From Labrenzia sp. R4_2 (GTDB lineage: Bacteria; Pseudomonadota; Alphaproteobacteria; Rhizobiales; Stappiaceae), in the NCBI RefSeq assembly GCF_017743865.1, contig NZ_JAGHRJ010000007.1, forward strand, positions 1-64,000: a stretch of DNA of 64,000 bases, read 5' to 3'. Position numbers and translations under genes: made by a program. A model generated the notes under the pieces. That model was not told where the DNA came from. It worked only from the letters and a program-made list of their open reading frames with translations, and did no database searches. Below are positions 7,274 to 15,236 of this stretch, piece by piece (the first letter of the stretch is position 1; every line of letters begins with the position of its first letter).

Positions 7274-7471
7274 TCAGTGCTCGGACATCCATTGGTCGAC
7301 TTCGCGCTCAGCCTCTTCGCGTGTTTTGCCGTACTTCTGCTGTATCAGACCTGCCAATTCCGTTCGACGGCCGTCAACCCGGTCAATCTCGTCATCGGTC
7401 AACTTGCCCCACTGGGCTTGAGCCTTCCCTTTGAATTCTTTCCAATTGCCTTCGATTTGATCCCAATTCAT
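7274..7471 (-). CDS. CsbD-family stress protein
   Basis: 65 residues beginning MNWDQIEGNWKEFKGKAQ, with the family's WGKLTDDEIDRVDG segment and a helical charged end. CsbD-like proteins are small hydrophilic proteins induced by general stress sigma factors; their molecular role is unknown. A GGGAG box precedes the ATG. An exact EcfG promoter about 35 bases upstream of the start makes it a direct GSR target next to phyR. Confidence 0.93.
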   Translation of the reverse strand: MNWDQIEGNWKEFKGKAQAQWGKLTDDEIDRVDGRRTELAGLIQQKYGKTREEAEREVDQWMSEH

Positions 7472-7506
7472 CTTCTGAAACTCCCTTTGGTGTCAGACAG
7501 CTAGAA

Positions 7507-7531
7507 AACGAATTTCAGCTTGGTTGGTTCC
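7507..7531 (-). promoter_or_regulatory. EcfG-type promoter of the csbD-like gene
   Basis: Minus strand GGAAC (7531-7527), 16 bases, CGTT (7510-7507): exact consensus. Confidence 0.85.
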
Positions 7532-7642
7532 CGAAGAAATCTGCCAACTGCTCCGAAACAGCACAAGGCTGCGGCCAGTGTAGTTCAAAAATCTAGAAGC
7601 CGGCGCTCCAGAAACATCCGGTGAACAAAACGGAAGCCCGAC

Positions 7643-9445
7643 ATGCAGGACATCATCAACTATCTCTTTGGGGCCGCATCCTTCATGCCTCATGGATATT
7701 GCCTCTTATGGCGGCCTGACCTGGTCGCACTGCATGCGATTTCCGATGGTCTGATCGCCTTGGCCTATATCGCTATTCCAATGGCGATTTTGACGTTCTT
7801 GCGGCAACGGCCGGATATCACGGGAACGCCGCGCAAAACCGCCTATCTCTTCGTTGCGTTTATCTTGGCCTGCGCACTGACACATCTCACCGCTCTGGCA
7901 ACGCTTTGGGTTCCGGCCTATGGCGCTCAAGGGCTCATAAAAGCGACAACAGCCATCATTTCCGTAGCGACAGCATTTGTAGTGTGGCGTTTGCTGAGCC
8001 AGTTGATCGACATGCCCTCGGTCAAACTGCTGGAACAAGCAAACGAACTGCTCGCAAAAGAAAACCGCGCGCTTAACACAGCTGTCGGCCGGACTAAGGC
8101 TGAGCTTGCCCGAACCAACGAGCTCTTCGAAACGGCACTTACCGGAAGCAATATTTCGGTTTTTTCTCAAGACCGGGACCTCAAGTATACATGGATCCAC
8201 AATCCGCGTTTCGGGCTTGAAAAGTCCGAAATTCTTGGCAAATCAGATGTTGATGTGTTGCCGGATGCAGCTGCCGACCAGGTCGTGCCCGTGAAACGCC
8301 GGGTCGTCGAAACAGGCGAACCGTCTTCGACCTATATTGGCATAGAGCGGGAAGACACTGAGCCCCTTTACTTCGACCTGATCGTCCACCCAACCTTTGG
8401 TGAGGACGGCAAAGTAGACGGCGTGTTGTGCACGGCCGTGGACATGACAGAAAAGAATTTTTACGAGATCCGGCTTGCGTCCATGGCCGCGCAATTGGCG
8501 GAAGCGAACAAACGGTTCGAAACAGCCTTGGATGGCTCAATCATCACCGTGTTCGAGCAGGATCGCGACCTCAAGTACGTTCATATGGTCAATCCACCGA
8601 ACGGATTGAAAGAAGACGTTTTCATCGGCAAGACAGATGACGAGATCTTCAACGAAGACGATCAGCTCAAACTTATTCCGGTCAAGAAAAAGGTGCTGGA
8701 AACCGGAGAAAGCGCCGTTGTTGAAGTTGATATCGCGATGGACGGAACCGCGAAGTTCTACAATGTCCGCTTCGATCCGGCGCGGGATGCAGAAAGAACA
8801 ATAACGGGCGTGATCGGCACAGCCGTCGACCTCACCTACAAGAGGGACAACGAACGCCAGATGCACTTGGTCATGCGGGAGTTGACTCACCGGTCCAAGA
8901 ACCTGCTTGCCGTCATTCAGGCAATGGCCCGGCAAACTGCCGCGAGATCCGATAATCCTGACGAATTCGTCGAAGTGTTCTCTGCGCGCCTTCAGGCCAT
9001 GGCCGCAAGCCACGATCTATTGGTTTCACAGTCCTGGTATGGGGCGGATTTGAAAGAATTGATTGTCGCGCATCTTTCTCAATCCATAGATCCGCAAAGC
9101 CCGCAAATCATTCTTGAAGGCCCTGGAAAATCCATTACAGCGGATGCGGCTCAAAATCTGGGATTGGCCCTGCACGAACTAACCACAAATGCTGCGAAAT
9201 ACGGAGCATTGTCAGTGCTGGATGGGAAGCTGAAAGTGACCTGGGCCGAAAATGACGGTGTGGTCGAACTCAAATGGGAAGAAATCGGGGGGCCTGAAGT
9301 CGTGCTGCCGAAGCGGAATGGGTTCGGCCGTATGCTACTGGAACAACTCGTTGGGCCTGCGCTGGATGGGGCAGTTAAAGTCGAGTTTGCTCCGGACGGA
9401 GTAAAATGCACCATCACCTTCCCTGCCAAACAACTTGTCAATTGA
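7643..9445 (+). CDS. HWE-type sensor histidine kinase with ethylene-receptor-like membrane domain and two PAS domains
   Basis: 600 residues. Residues about 14-122 form three membrane helices that follow the plant/bacterial ethylene-receptor N-terminus: PHGYCLLWRPDLVALH, ISD(35), AY(42), IP(45-46), then AC(77)ALTH(81). D35, Y42, I45, P46, C77 and H81 line up with D25, Y32, I35, P36, C65 and H69 of Arabidopsis ETR1, the Cu(I)/ethylene site. A coiled linker (126-160) leads to two tandem, similar PAS domains (about 160-270 and 290-400, both with VFxQDRDLKY). The kinase core has H416 in LTHRSKNLLAVIQ, the HELTTNAAKYGALS N-box at 511 and a W-x-E motif, all HWE/HisKA_2 hallmarks. Kinases of this type phosphorylate PhyR, encoded 0.4 kb away. 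Signal and partner are inference. Confidence 0.92.
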   Translation: MQDIINYLFGAASFMPHGYCLLWRPDLVALHAISDGLIALAYIAIPMAILTFLRQRPDITGTPRKTAYLFVAFILACALTHLTALATLWVPAYGAQGLIKATTAIISVATAFVVWRLLSQLIDMPSVKLLEQANELLAKENRALNTAVGRTKAELARTNELFETALTGSNISVFSQDRDLKYTWIHNPRFGLEKSEILGKSDVDVLPDAAADQVVPVKRRVVETGEPSSTYIGIEREDTEPLYFDLIVHPTFGEDGKVDGVLCTAVDMTEKNFYEIRLASMAAQLAEANKRFETALDGSIITVFEQDRDLKYVHMVNPPNGLKEDVFIGKTDDEIFNEDDQLKLIPVKKKVLETGESAVVEVDIAMDGTAKFYNVRFDPARDAERTITGVIGTAVDLTYKRDNERQMHLVMRELTHRSKNLLAVIQAMARQTAARSDNPDEFVEVFSARLQAMAASHDLLVSQSWYGADLKELIVAHLSQSIDPQSPQIILEGPGKSITADAAQNLGLALHELTTNAAKYGALSVLDGKLKVTWAENDGVVELKWEEIGGPEVVLPKRNGFGRMLLEQLVGPALDGAVKVEFAPDGVKCTITFPAKQLVN

Positions 9446-9495
9446 AGCAACGAGCCGATTATGCTGACGCTGACGGCTCGGGCCGACTTACAGAC

Positions 9496-9702
9496 CTACG
9501 TCTTCAGCCGCTGAAGCGCGTCTTCGATATCGTGCAGCTTTGCCTGACGGTCTGCGGCACCTTCAGTCATATTGGGGGATTGCAGCAGTCTGGTCCGCCA
9601 AGACAAAAGGGCTGATTTCTTTTGAGCTCGGTTCAATCCCGGATCGTTCAGAAGGCCTTCGACAGACCGGAAACCGGCGAAACGTTGGGGAACTGAATTC
9701 AT
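9496..9702 (-). CDS. Small hypothetical protein with a DPGL-(N)-R-A-x-K-K motif
   Basis: 68 residues. It resembles short alphaproteobacterial proteins with a 'L-x-D-P-x-L-x-R-x-x-K-x-x-L-L-x-S-W' pattern (here VEGLLNDPGLNRAQKKSALLSW) and a charged helical tail (LHDIEDALQRLKT). Function unknown. The frame has two possible ATGs (9714 and 9702); neither has a clear Shine-Dalgarno and the later is used because the motif begins soon after. It lies between the sensor kinase and dps, both of stress character. Confidence 0.55.
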   Translation of the reverse strand: MNSVPQRFAGFRSVEGLLNDPGLNRAQKKSALLSWRTRLLQSPNMTEGAADRQAKLHDIEDALQRLKT

Positions 9703-9799
9703 AACATCGCACATTTGTTTGCAGTTCTAAACCGGGCCTGCCGCCACCCGGAAAACGGATGGCGGCAGAGTTCCAATTCGTTCTATCTGAACGCACAGC

Positions 9800-10309
9800 T
9801 TATTCGGTGATGAGCGCCCTCAGCATCCAAGCGGCCTTTTCGTGGAACGTGATCCGCTCCGTCAAAAGATCTTCAGTGACGACATCACTATTGTCGCCGG
9901 CGTAAGTCGCCATGTCCCGCATCTCCGCGGAGATCGTTTCATGGCTCTCGACAAGGTCGGCAATCATGTCATGGGCGTCCGGCATGCCGCCAGATGGCAA
10001 CTGGATGGTGAGGTTCAGTTTCCCATCCTGAACGTTTACCGGCGCCCGATGCCCAAGGGCTCGAATGCGTTCCGCAAGCTCATCGGTGGCCGCAAACATG
10101 TCTTCATAATGCTCTTCCGTCAGGTCGTGGATCGACTTGAAGAGCGGGCCGACAACGTTCCAATGATACAGGTGAGACTTCACCGTCAGCATGTATGTCT
10201 CCGCCAGCATCACCGACAAATGTTTTGCAAGTTGAGCGCGTACGTCAGCGGAAACGCCGGTTTTGATGGGTTCGCTTTTCGGTGTTTCAACCTTCAATAC
10301 GTTAGACAT
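9800..10309 (-). CDS. dps: Dps-family ferritin-like DNA-protection protein
   Basis: 169 residues, the usual Dps length. The ferroxidase segment is intact at about residues 48-82: HLYHWNVVGPLFKSIHDLTEEHYEDMFAATDE, with the His, Asp and Glu ligands that bind iron at the dimer interface. A Lys-containing N-terminal tail may bind DNA. Dps dodecamers oxidise Fe(II) with peroxide, store iron and coat DNA during starvation and oxidative stress. It lies 54 bases downstream of a small membrane protein gene in the same direction and may share its promoter. Confidence 0.93.
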   Translation of the reverse strand: MSNVLKVETPKSEPIKTGVSADVRAQLAKHLSVMLAETYMLTVKSHLYHWNVVGPLFKSIHDLTEEHYEDMFAATDELAERIRALGHRAPVNVQDGKLNLTIQLPSGGMPDAHDMIADLVESHETISAEMRDMATYAGDNSDVVTEDLLTERITFHEKAAWMLRALITE

Positions 10310-10363
10310 TAGATTTCCTTTGTAATTTCAGTGTTCTAAACAAGATCGCAGCGGTTCTTTGCG

Positions 10364-10549
10364 TTAGTAGTTTTCTGGCGACTCAATGGCACCGATTGTC
10401 GGGACCACACCTGCGGTGTGAAGAATTCCAAGTCCGGCAAACGTCACAACAGCCAGGAACAGGCTTGCGGCGAGTACTTTTACGACCGGCCGCCCGCGTT
10501 CACCCTGACGGGCTTCTTCTGCAGTTCGCTTCGTGTGTTCTGTGACCAT
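10364..10549 (-). CDS. Small single-span membrane protein upstream of dps
   Basis: 61 residues: a charged N-terminus (MVTEHTKRTAEEARQGERGR), one membrane helix (VLAASLFLAVVTFAGLGIL) and a short outer tail ending SPENY. Not a named family that I recognise. A longer frame starts at a GTG (10558), but AGGAGG is ideally spaced (eight bases) for the ATG at 10549. A CATT-type EcfG promoter candidate lies upstream; dps follows closely, suggesting an operon. Confidence 0.75.
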   Translation of the reverse strand: MVTEHTKRTAEEARQGERGRPVVKVLAASLFLAVVTFAGLGILHTAGVVPTIGAIESPENY

Positions 10550-10596
10550 TTCGATCACCTCCTAAGCGTGATTTTCTAAAACGGGCTCAGGGTGTA

Positions 10597-10621
10597 AATG
10601 CAAAGATACGAAAAGCGTTCC
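10597..10621 (-). promoter_or_regulatory. Candidate EcfG-type promoter (CATT variant) of the small membrane protein-dps unit
   Basis: Minus strand GGAAC (10621-10617), 16 bases, CATT (10600-10597), about 50 bases before the start codon. Confidence 0.45.
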
Positions 10622-10740
10622 AGAAAAAATCTGAAGTATTTTTGAATTCATATGAAAAAATAAAGCTATTTCGCATCGAAAGATGACGGTATCAGCTGCG
10701 AATTACACAACATAGACGCCGTCTCATTTAATGGAGATTC

Positions 10741-10765
10741 GGAACCGGAAACAACTTCGCGCATT
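10741..10765 (+). promoter_or_regulatory. Candidate EcfG-type promoter (CATT variant) of gdhA
   Basis: GGAAC (10741-10745), 16 bases, CATT (10762-10765), about 25 bases before the translation start. Confidence 0.5.
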
Positions 10766-10792
10766 CTTATATTTAGACGCATGGAGGTTAGG

Positions 10793-12124
10793 TTGACGAA
10801 AAACAGTGTGATTGATGATTTGTTAGATGAAATTACTAGCGCAAATCCTGAGCAGCCAGAGTTTCTGCAGGCTATAGACGAGATGGCTCAGTCCATCGGT
10901 GTCTGGTACGGAAAGCAAAAAGACTTTCGAAAATCACGAATTTTTCAGCGGCTCGCGGAACCGGATCGCGTCATTTCGTTTCGCGTTTCCTGGCGCGATG
11001 ACAAAGGCGTGCTCCAGCATAACAGAGGCTGGCGTGTCCAGTTTTCTCATATTCTCGGCCCCTATAAGGGCGGATTGCGGTTCGCGCCGAGCGTTACGGA
11101 AAGTGTTCTGAAGTTTCTCGGCTACGAGCAGATTTTTAAGAACGCCTTGACCGGTCTGCCAATGGGTGGGGCGAAGGGCGGCTCAAACTTCGATCCCAAA
11201 GGAAAAAGCCCGGCCGAAATCGAACGTTTCTGCCAATCCTTCATGACGGAGCTATCACGTCACATCGGCCCGGACATCGATGTCCCGGCGGGCGATATCG
11301 GCGTTGGTCAACGGGAAATTAGCCTGCTCTACGGCCACTATCTCCGCCTTTCCAACACATGGCATGGCGCTTTGACTGGGAAAGGCTGCAATTTCGGCGG
11401 TAGCGCTGTTCGAACGGAAGCGACCGGCTACGGCTGTGTCTACTTTTGTTGTGAGATGCTGTCCCACAACGATTTGGAGATCGAGGGCAAGAGGATCGCC
11501 ATCAGTGGTTCTGGCAACGTCGCGCTTCATGCTGCGGAAAAGGCCATCGATATGGACGCCACGGTATTGAGTGTGAGCGACTCCGATGGGGTGCTGGAAT
11601 TCAAGGACGGCCTGACAAAAAAAGATCTCGGCAAGGTCAAAACCCTCAAAGGCAAGGGTGGACGCTTGTCGGATCTGTCTTTTGGCAAGTTCCACAAAGG
11701 CAAAACACCTTGGAACCTTGAATGCGACATTGCCATGCCCTGCGCAACACAGAACGAGTTGGACGAAGACGCGGCCAAAACACTCGTAGAGGCCGGCGTT
11801 TTAGCCGTCTGCGAAGGCGCCAACATGCCTTTGACTGCAAAAGCTTCAGAGATCTTTCGACAAAAACGAATCCTCCACGCGCCAGGTAAGGCAGCAAACG
11901 CGGGTGGTGTTGCCGTCAGTGGTTTGGAGCAGAGCCAGAATGCAATGCGGCAAAGCTGGAGCGCGGAAAAGGTCGACCAGGAGCTCCGGGACATCATGAA
12001 GAAGATCCACGGCGAGATCGTTTCTGCAGATACGGGCCAAAAGCGGCTCAGCTACGTCGACGGAGCCAATTTGGCTGCATTCAAACGTGTCGCACATGCG
12101 TTTCATTCATTCGGAAGTTTCTGA
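10793..12124 (+). CDS. gdhA: NADP-type glutamate dehydrogenase
   Basis: About 443 residues, the length of hexameric NADP-dependent GDH. It interconverts 2-oxoglutarate plus ammonia and glutamate in the cytoplasm. Visible motifs are GPYKGGLRFAPSV, LPMGGAKGGSNFDPKGKS (catalytic Lys region), VPAGDIGVGQREI, the Rossmann ISGSGNVALHAAEKA and ANAGGVAVSGLEQSQN. An in-frame ATG occurs at 10781, but its own bases supply a GGAGG box five bases before the TTG at 10793 (MTKNSVIDDLL...), so the TTG start is preferred. A CATT-type EcfG promoter candidate precedes it. Three small stress-type genes follow in the same direction, beginning 34 bases later. Confidence 0.93.
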   Translation: MTKNSVIDDLLDEITSANPEQPEFLQAIDEMAQSIGVWYGKQKDFRKSRIFQRLAEPDRVISFRVSWRDDKGVLQHNRGWRVQFSHILGPYKGGLRFAPSVTESVLKFLGYEQIFKNALTGLPMGGAKGGSNFDPKGKSPAEIERFCQSFMTELSRHIGPDIDVPAGDIGVGQREISLLYGHYLRLSNTWHGALTGKGCNFGGSAVRTEATGYGCVYFCCEMLSHNDLEIEGKRIAISGSGNVALHAAEKAIDMDATVLSVSDSDGVLEFKDGLTKKDLGKVKTLKGKGGRLSDLSFGKFHKGKTPWNLECDIAMPCATQNELDEDAAKTLVEAGVLAVCEGANMPLTAKASEIFRQKRILHAPGKAANAGGVAVSGLEQSQNAMRQSWSAEKVDQELRDIMKKIHGEIVSADTGQKRLSYVDGANLAAFKRVAHAFHSFGSF

Positions 12125-12158
12125 CCCGGTGCGGCTGTGAAAAGGAGAGTGAAAAACA

Positions 12159-12404
12159 ATGACTGAAAAGCACAACCCGTACAGCAAGGGAGACCGGGTC
12201 GCTTGGAACTGGGGTGAGGGTACGGGTGAGGCTACGGTGGTCGACACGCACACTGAGGACGTCTGTCTCAGCATCAAGGGCACGGATGTGAAGCGGCGCG
12301 CGACCCCTGAAGACCCCGCCTACACATTGCGACAGGATGATGGCGACAGGGTTCTCAAATCCGCGAGTGAACTGACGCTGATCAAGAAAGGAGATGGAAA
12401 ATGA
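12159..12404 (+). CDS. DUF2945 / hypervirulence-associated TUDOR-domain protein
   Basis: 81 residues. The YSKGDRVAWNWGEGTGEATVVDTHTEDV start is the small beta-barrel signature of DUF2945 (HVA1 TUDOR-like) proteins; the rest is charged, ending LIKKGDGK. Such proteins are often encoded with stress genes; molecular role unknown, nucleic-acid binding possible. AAGGAG precedes the ATG. Its stop overlaps the next start by four bases (ATGA), so the two are coupled and probably belong with gdhA. Confidence 0.85.
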   Translation: MTEKHNPYSKGDRVAWNWGEGTGEATVVDTHTEDVCLSIKGTDVKRRATPEDPAYTLRQDDGDRVLKSASELTLIKKGDGK

Positions 12405-12661
12405 GCAGCAAGGATCGCCCGAGCATTAAGGACGAAGAAACCTATGACGCCTTGCGGCGTGAGGGCTACGGAAAGTCAAAAGCGGCTCGTATCGCCAACG
12501 CACAGGCGAATGAAAACCAATCGCCTTCTGAAAAGGGTGGGTCACAGCCACCCTATGAGGATTGGACCAAGGAAGAGCTCTACGAGCGGGCGAGAGAACT
12601 GGAAATCGAAGGCCGATCAGAAATGTCTAAAGACGAATTGATTGGCGCCCTTCGGGGCTGA
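12401..12661 (+). CDS. Small protein with Rho-N/SAP-like C-terminal motif
   Basis: 86 residues in two parts. The N-terminal part (SIKDEETYDALRREGYGKSKAARIAN) resembles short ChaB-like/DUF7218 stress proteins. The C-terminal part (YEDWTKEELYERARELEIEGRSEMSKDELIGALR) matches the Rho termination factor N-terminal/SAP-like helix-extended-loop-helix fold, likely to bind nucleic acid. A linker with NENQSPSEKGGSQPP joins them. Translationally coupled to the DUF2945 gene. Confidence 0.82.
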   Translation: MSSKDRPSIKDEETYDALRREGYGKSKAARIANAQANENQSPSEKGGSQPPYEDWTKEELYERARELEIEGRSEMSKDELIGALRG

Positions 12662-12695
12662 TTGTTGTTTTCAAGCTGAATTTTCCTAAGTGCCG

Positions 12696-12720
12696 GGAAC
12701 TTTTGTCTGACCTCCAAGTT
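12696..12720 (+). promoter_or_regulatory. Weak EcfG-like promoter candidate (AGTT) before the DUF883 gene
   Basis: GGAAC (12696-12700), 16 bases, AGTT (12717-12720), 125 bases before the start codon. One mismatch in the -10; long leader. Tentative. Confidence 0.3.
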
Positions 12721-12845
12721 TACAGACGGTTGGACCTATGCGCTCCAGCCCCAATCGAGCAGCACGGAGCTGCTTGAACACAACATTTCCCACCGGCGGT
12801 TCGGGGACATTTCCCGGGTTCTCCGGAGCAAATTGGAGGCATTTC

Positions 12846-13190
12846 ATGGCAACTGCCAAAAGCACTTCCACTTCTTCGACCAAAGCTGCAAATGACGCGG
12901 TGAATGCCAGTGATATTGAAGCTGACATTCAGCGCATCCGCGAGGACATTGCCGCGCTTGCCGGCTCACTCAAAAATTACGGGTCTGGTAAAAGCCAGGA
13001 ATACAAATCGCGTGCGACCGCGGCAGGTGAAGATCTAACGCAAATGTCTCAGGACGCGCTCGATGATCTGACCCGTGAATTGAAATCCTATGAGCGGGCC
13101 GTGACCGATGAAGTCCGCCGCCACCCCTTGCAATCCCTGGGAATTGCGGCCGGTGTCGGTTTCCTGATTGCAGCTTTGATCCGCCGTTGA
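12846..13190 (+). CDS. DUF883 (ElaB/YqjD/YgaM-like) membrane-anchored protein
   Basis: 114 residues: a Ser/Thr/Ala-rich N-terminus, a long amphipathic helical region (about 25-85), and a C-terminal membrane anchor (HPLQSLGIAAGVGFLIAALIRR) typical of ElaB/YqjD proteins. In enterobacteria these tail-anchored proteins associate with ribosomes in stationary phase; that role here is inference. GGAGG lies seven bases before the ATG at 12846. The next gene starts just past its stop. Confidence 0.88.
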   Translation: MATAKSTSTSSTKAANDAVNASDIEADIQRIREDIAALAGSLKNYGSGKSQEYKSRATAAGEDLTQMSQDALDDLTRELKSYERAVTDEVRRHPLQSLGIAAGVGFLIAALIRR

Positions 13191-13192
13191 TC

Positions 13193-13612
13193 ATGCGGAC
13201 GGTCCCCCTCGCCTTCTCGGCGGCATCCCGCGACCTGCGCGGGATGGTGCGCCGGACGAAGCGCAACATCGTTATAATGGCGATTGCTGCCGCGTCTTTT
13301 GGCACGGCCTATCTGGCCGGTCTTGCCGCACTTGGCATTTATCTTTCTGAACAGCTCGGAGCCTTGAGCGCTGCTTTGGCCATCGCCCTGGGAATGATTG
13401 GCGTCGGTCTCGGCCTTCTCATTGTTTTAGCGGTCTTGAAGAAAATCGACGAGCGGCGCAGCGCGAAACGCCGCGCGGCTCAAAGGCTGGCCATAGCAGC
13501 AGCAGTTTCAGTCCTCCCACAACTGACCAATCGAAAGAGCATCATCGCCCTTGCCGCATTGGGTGGACTTGCGCTTTTTGCAGCGCGGGGCGGCGGAGAT
13601 GACGGGACCTGA
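13193..13612 (+). CDS. Phage-holin-like (DUF1469-type) membrane protein
   Basis: 139 residues: a basic N-terminus (SAASRDLRGMVRRTKRN), two close membrane helices (about 30-55 and 62-88), a basic loop (KKIDERRSAKRRAAQR) and a weaker hydrophobic C-terminal segment. It resembles the holin-superfamily/ActB-like partners that follow YqjD genes (YqjE-like); function unknown. A TTG at 13187 overlapping the previous stop could also start the frame; the ATG at 13193 is used. It overlaps the next gene by 14 bases. Confidence 0.72.
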   Translation: MRTVPLAFSAASRDLRGMVRRTKRNIVIMAIAAASFGTAYLAGLAALGIYLSEQLGALSAALAIALGMIGVGLGLLIVLAVLKKIDERRSAKRRAAQRLAIAAAVSVLPQLTNRKSIIALAALGGLALFAARGGGDDGT

Positions 13613-14684
13613 TATGGCACACCACGCTCCACCCGAAGCTCACGCAAATGTATCAGCCTCACCAGTTGGGATTGCAGATCCAGCCACGCGTATGTCCCTT
13701 GTCATACTTGCGTGTCTGGCTCTTGTGTTTGCGCTGGATGTGGGCAAGGTCATTCTTGCGCCGGTCTGTTTGTCGATCGTGGTCGGTTCTTTGTTCGGAC
13801 CTGCGGCGGATCGTCTTGGCCGTCTTGGCATACCGTCATGGGTGTCGGCGGCCTTAATGGTGGTTTTGTTTATCTTGCTCATCACGACCGCCGGCGCAGC
13901 ATTTATGGTACCGTTGTCTGACTGGCTCGATAAACTGCCGTTGATCTGGGCCAAACTGCAAAGCAAGCTCGTTTCCTGGCAGGGGTTGTTTGCCTCCATC
14001 AGCAGTCTGCAGGAAGAACTCCGCAATGCGATGGGCCAATCCGGAAACATGCAGGTTAGCGTCGATGAAACGTCGCCGGTGGAGAGCGTTTTCTACTTCG
14101 CCCCGACATTCATGGCACAGATAATATTGTTTCTCGCCAGCCTTTATTTCTTCGTCCTGACCCGGCCGCGAGTTTTCCGATCTACTGTCGATTGGTCAAC
14201 TCCGGCAACAAAACGGTATCGCATGGCAATTGCGTTTCAACGGATCGAAAAGCGGCTCTCGACTTACCTGTTGTCCATTACTTGCGTGAATGTCGGTCTG
14301 GCAGCGGCCGTTTCAGCGGCTCTTTGGCTGATCGGTGTGCCGTCACCGGTCTTGTGGGGCGTTCTAGCGGGTGTGCTTAACTATGTAATTTACATCGGCC
14401 CGGCCATCATGGTGCTGATCATGACAGGTGTGGGGCTGTCGATTGGAAACTCAGTTTCGGAAATTCTCCTGCCGCCAATGGTCTATCTGCTTATCAATCT
14501 TTTTGAGGCGCAGTTCGTCACGCCAACTGTTCTCGGCCGAACTATGACGCTCAACCCGTTTCTCGTATTTTTGACAATCGCATTTTGGATTTGGCTTTGG
14601 GGTCCAATCGGTGGGTTCATTGCCGTTCCAGCCCTTTTGGCAGGGGTAACGCTATATGAAATTTCGAATGATCCGTCTGATTAA
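13599..14684 (+). CDS. AI-2E/PerM-family transporter
   Basis: 361 residues with about eight membrane helices: paired helices at the N-terminus (about 30-75), another near 85-105, a cytoplasmic/periplasmic helical region around 115-165, then four to five helices to the end. The late LGRTMTLNPFLVFLTIAFWIWLWGPIGGFIAVP segment is the hallmark of the AI-2E (TqsA/YdiK/PerM) family, whose members export small molecules or act as antiporters. The ATG at 13599 overlaps the previous gene; an alternative is the ATG at 13614. A very strong bidirectional terminator follows. Confidence 0.87.
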   Translation: MTGPDMAHHAPPEAHANVSASPVGIADPATRMSLVILACLALVFALDVGKVILAPVCLSIVVGSLFGPAADRLGRLGIPSWVSAALMVVLFILLITTAGAAFMVPLSDWLDKLPLIWAKLQSKLVSWQGLFASISSLQEELRNAMGQSGNMQVSVDETSPVESVFYFAPTFMAQIILFLASLYFFVLTRPRVFRSTVDWSTPATKRYRMAIAFQRIEKRLSTYLLSITCVNVGLAAAVSAALWLIGVPSPVLWGVLAGVLNYVIYIGPAIMVLIMTGVGLSIGNSVSEILLPPMVYLLINLFEAQFVTPTVLGRTMTLNPFLVFLTIAFWIWLWGPIGGFIAVPALLAGVTLYEISNDPSD

Positions 14685-14702
14685 CAGGCGGATCTTTACG
14701 AT

Positions 14703-14744
14703 AAAAAAACAGCTGCTCGGACTTGTCCGAGCAGCTGTTTTTTT
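14703..14744. terminator. Strong bidirectional intrinsic terminator
   Basis: A perfect 19-bp inverted repeat: A7-CAGCTGCTCGGA, loop CTTG, TCCGAGCAGCTG-T7. It serves both the AI-2E gene (plus) and the convergent secreted-protein gene (minus). Confidence 0.95.
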
Positions 14745-14762
14745 ATGTGGTGTGCACGCAAA

Positions 14763-15059
14763 TCAATCTGAGTTTAGCGCAATCATACCATTTGCAAGCG
14801 GCCAGCCGGTACATGTTGTCTGCTGCATGCTGGACACACAGCGGACCGGGCGTTTGTGAACATCGTCGAGGGAAATCTTCAAGTCACCTTTCCCGCTAGA
14901 GAACATGTCTTGCACCTCTGCAACTGGCGTAACTGGCTTTGCATCGACATCCTCGTCTTCATACAGATATTCTGTAGCAGCAAGAGCACTGGTGAATAGA
15001 GTTCCCGCAAAAATTACAGGTGTACTGAGCGTAAGAACTCGCTTGCGAAAAGTAATCAT
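14763..15059 (-). CDS. Secreted hypothetical protein
   Basis: 98 residues. Signal peptide MITFRKRVLTLSTPVIFAGTLFTSALA, then a mature region starting ATEYLYEDEDVDAKPV with no recognised domain; it has two Cys (VRCVSS, TTCTGW) that could form a disulfide. The ATG at 15059 is fixed by GGAGG seven bases upstream; an earlier in-frame Met has no such site. It converges on the AI-2E gene and shares the bidirectional terminator. Confidence 0.7.
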   Translation of the reverse strand: MITFRKRVLTLSTPVIFAGTLFTSALAATEYLYEDEDVDAKPVTPVAEVQDMFSSGKGDLKISLDDVHKRPVRCVSSMQQTTCTGWPLANGMIALNSD

Positions 15060-15236
15060 ATCACTACCTCCGCTTAGTAAACGCACAACTTAAGAAAAAG
15101 TTTCACTCAGATCACTCTGACACGCCATAAGTGGAAAAGAGGTGATTTATCAAGCGCATATAACTTTTGTTAATGCGCGATATGAGGCATTGTGCAACGT
15201 TGCTGTCTTGGCAGCGGGCGTATGGCGAGCACATGA

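Noticed and set aside
8181-9013. Long antisense frames inside the HWE kinase gene
   Set aside because: They follow codon structure of the kinase frame, have no ribosome sites and no family similarity.
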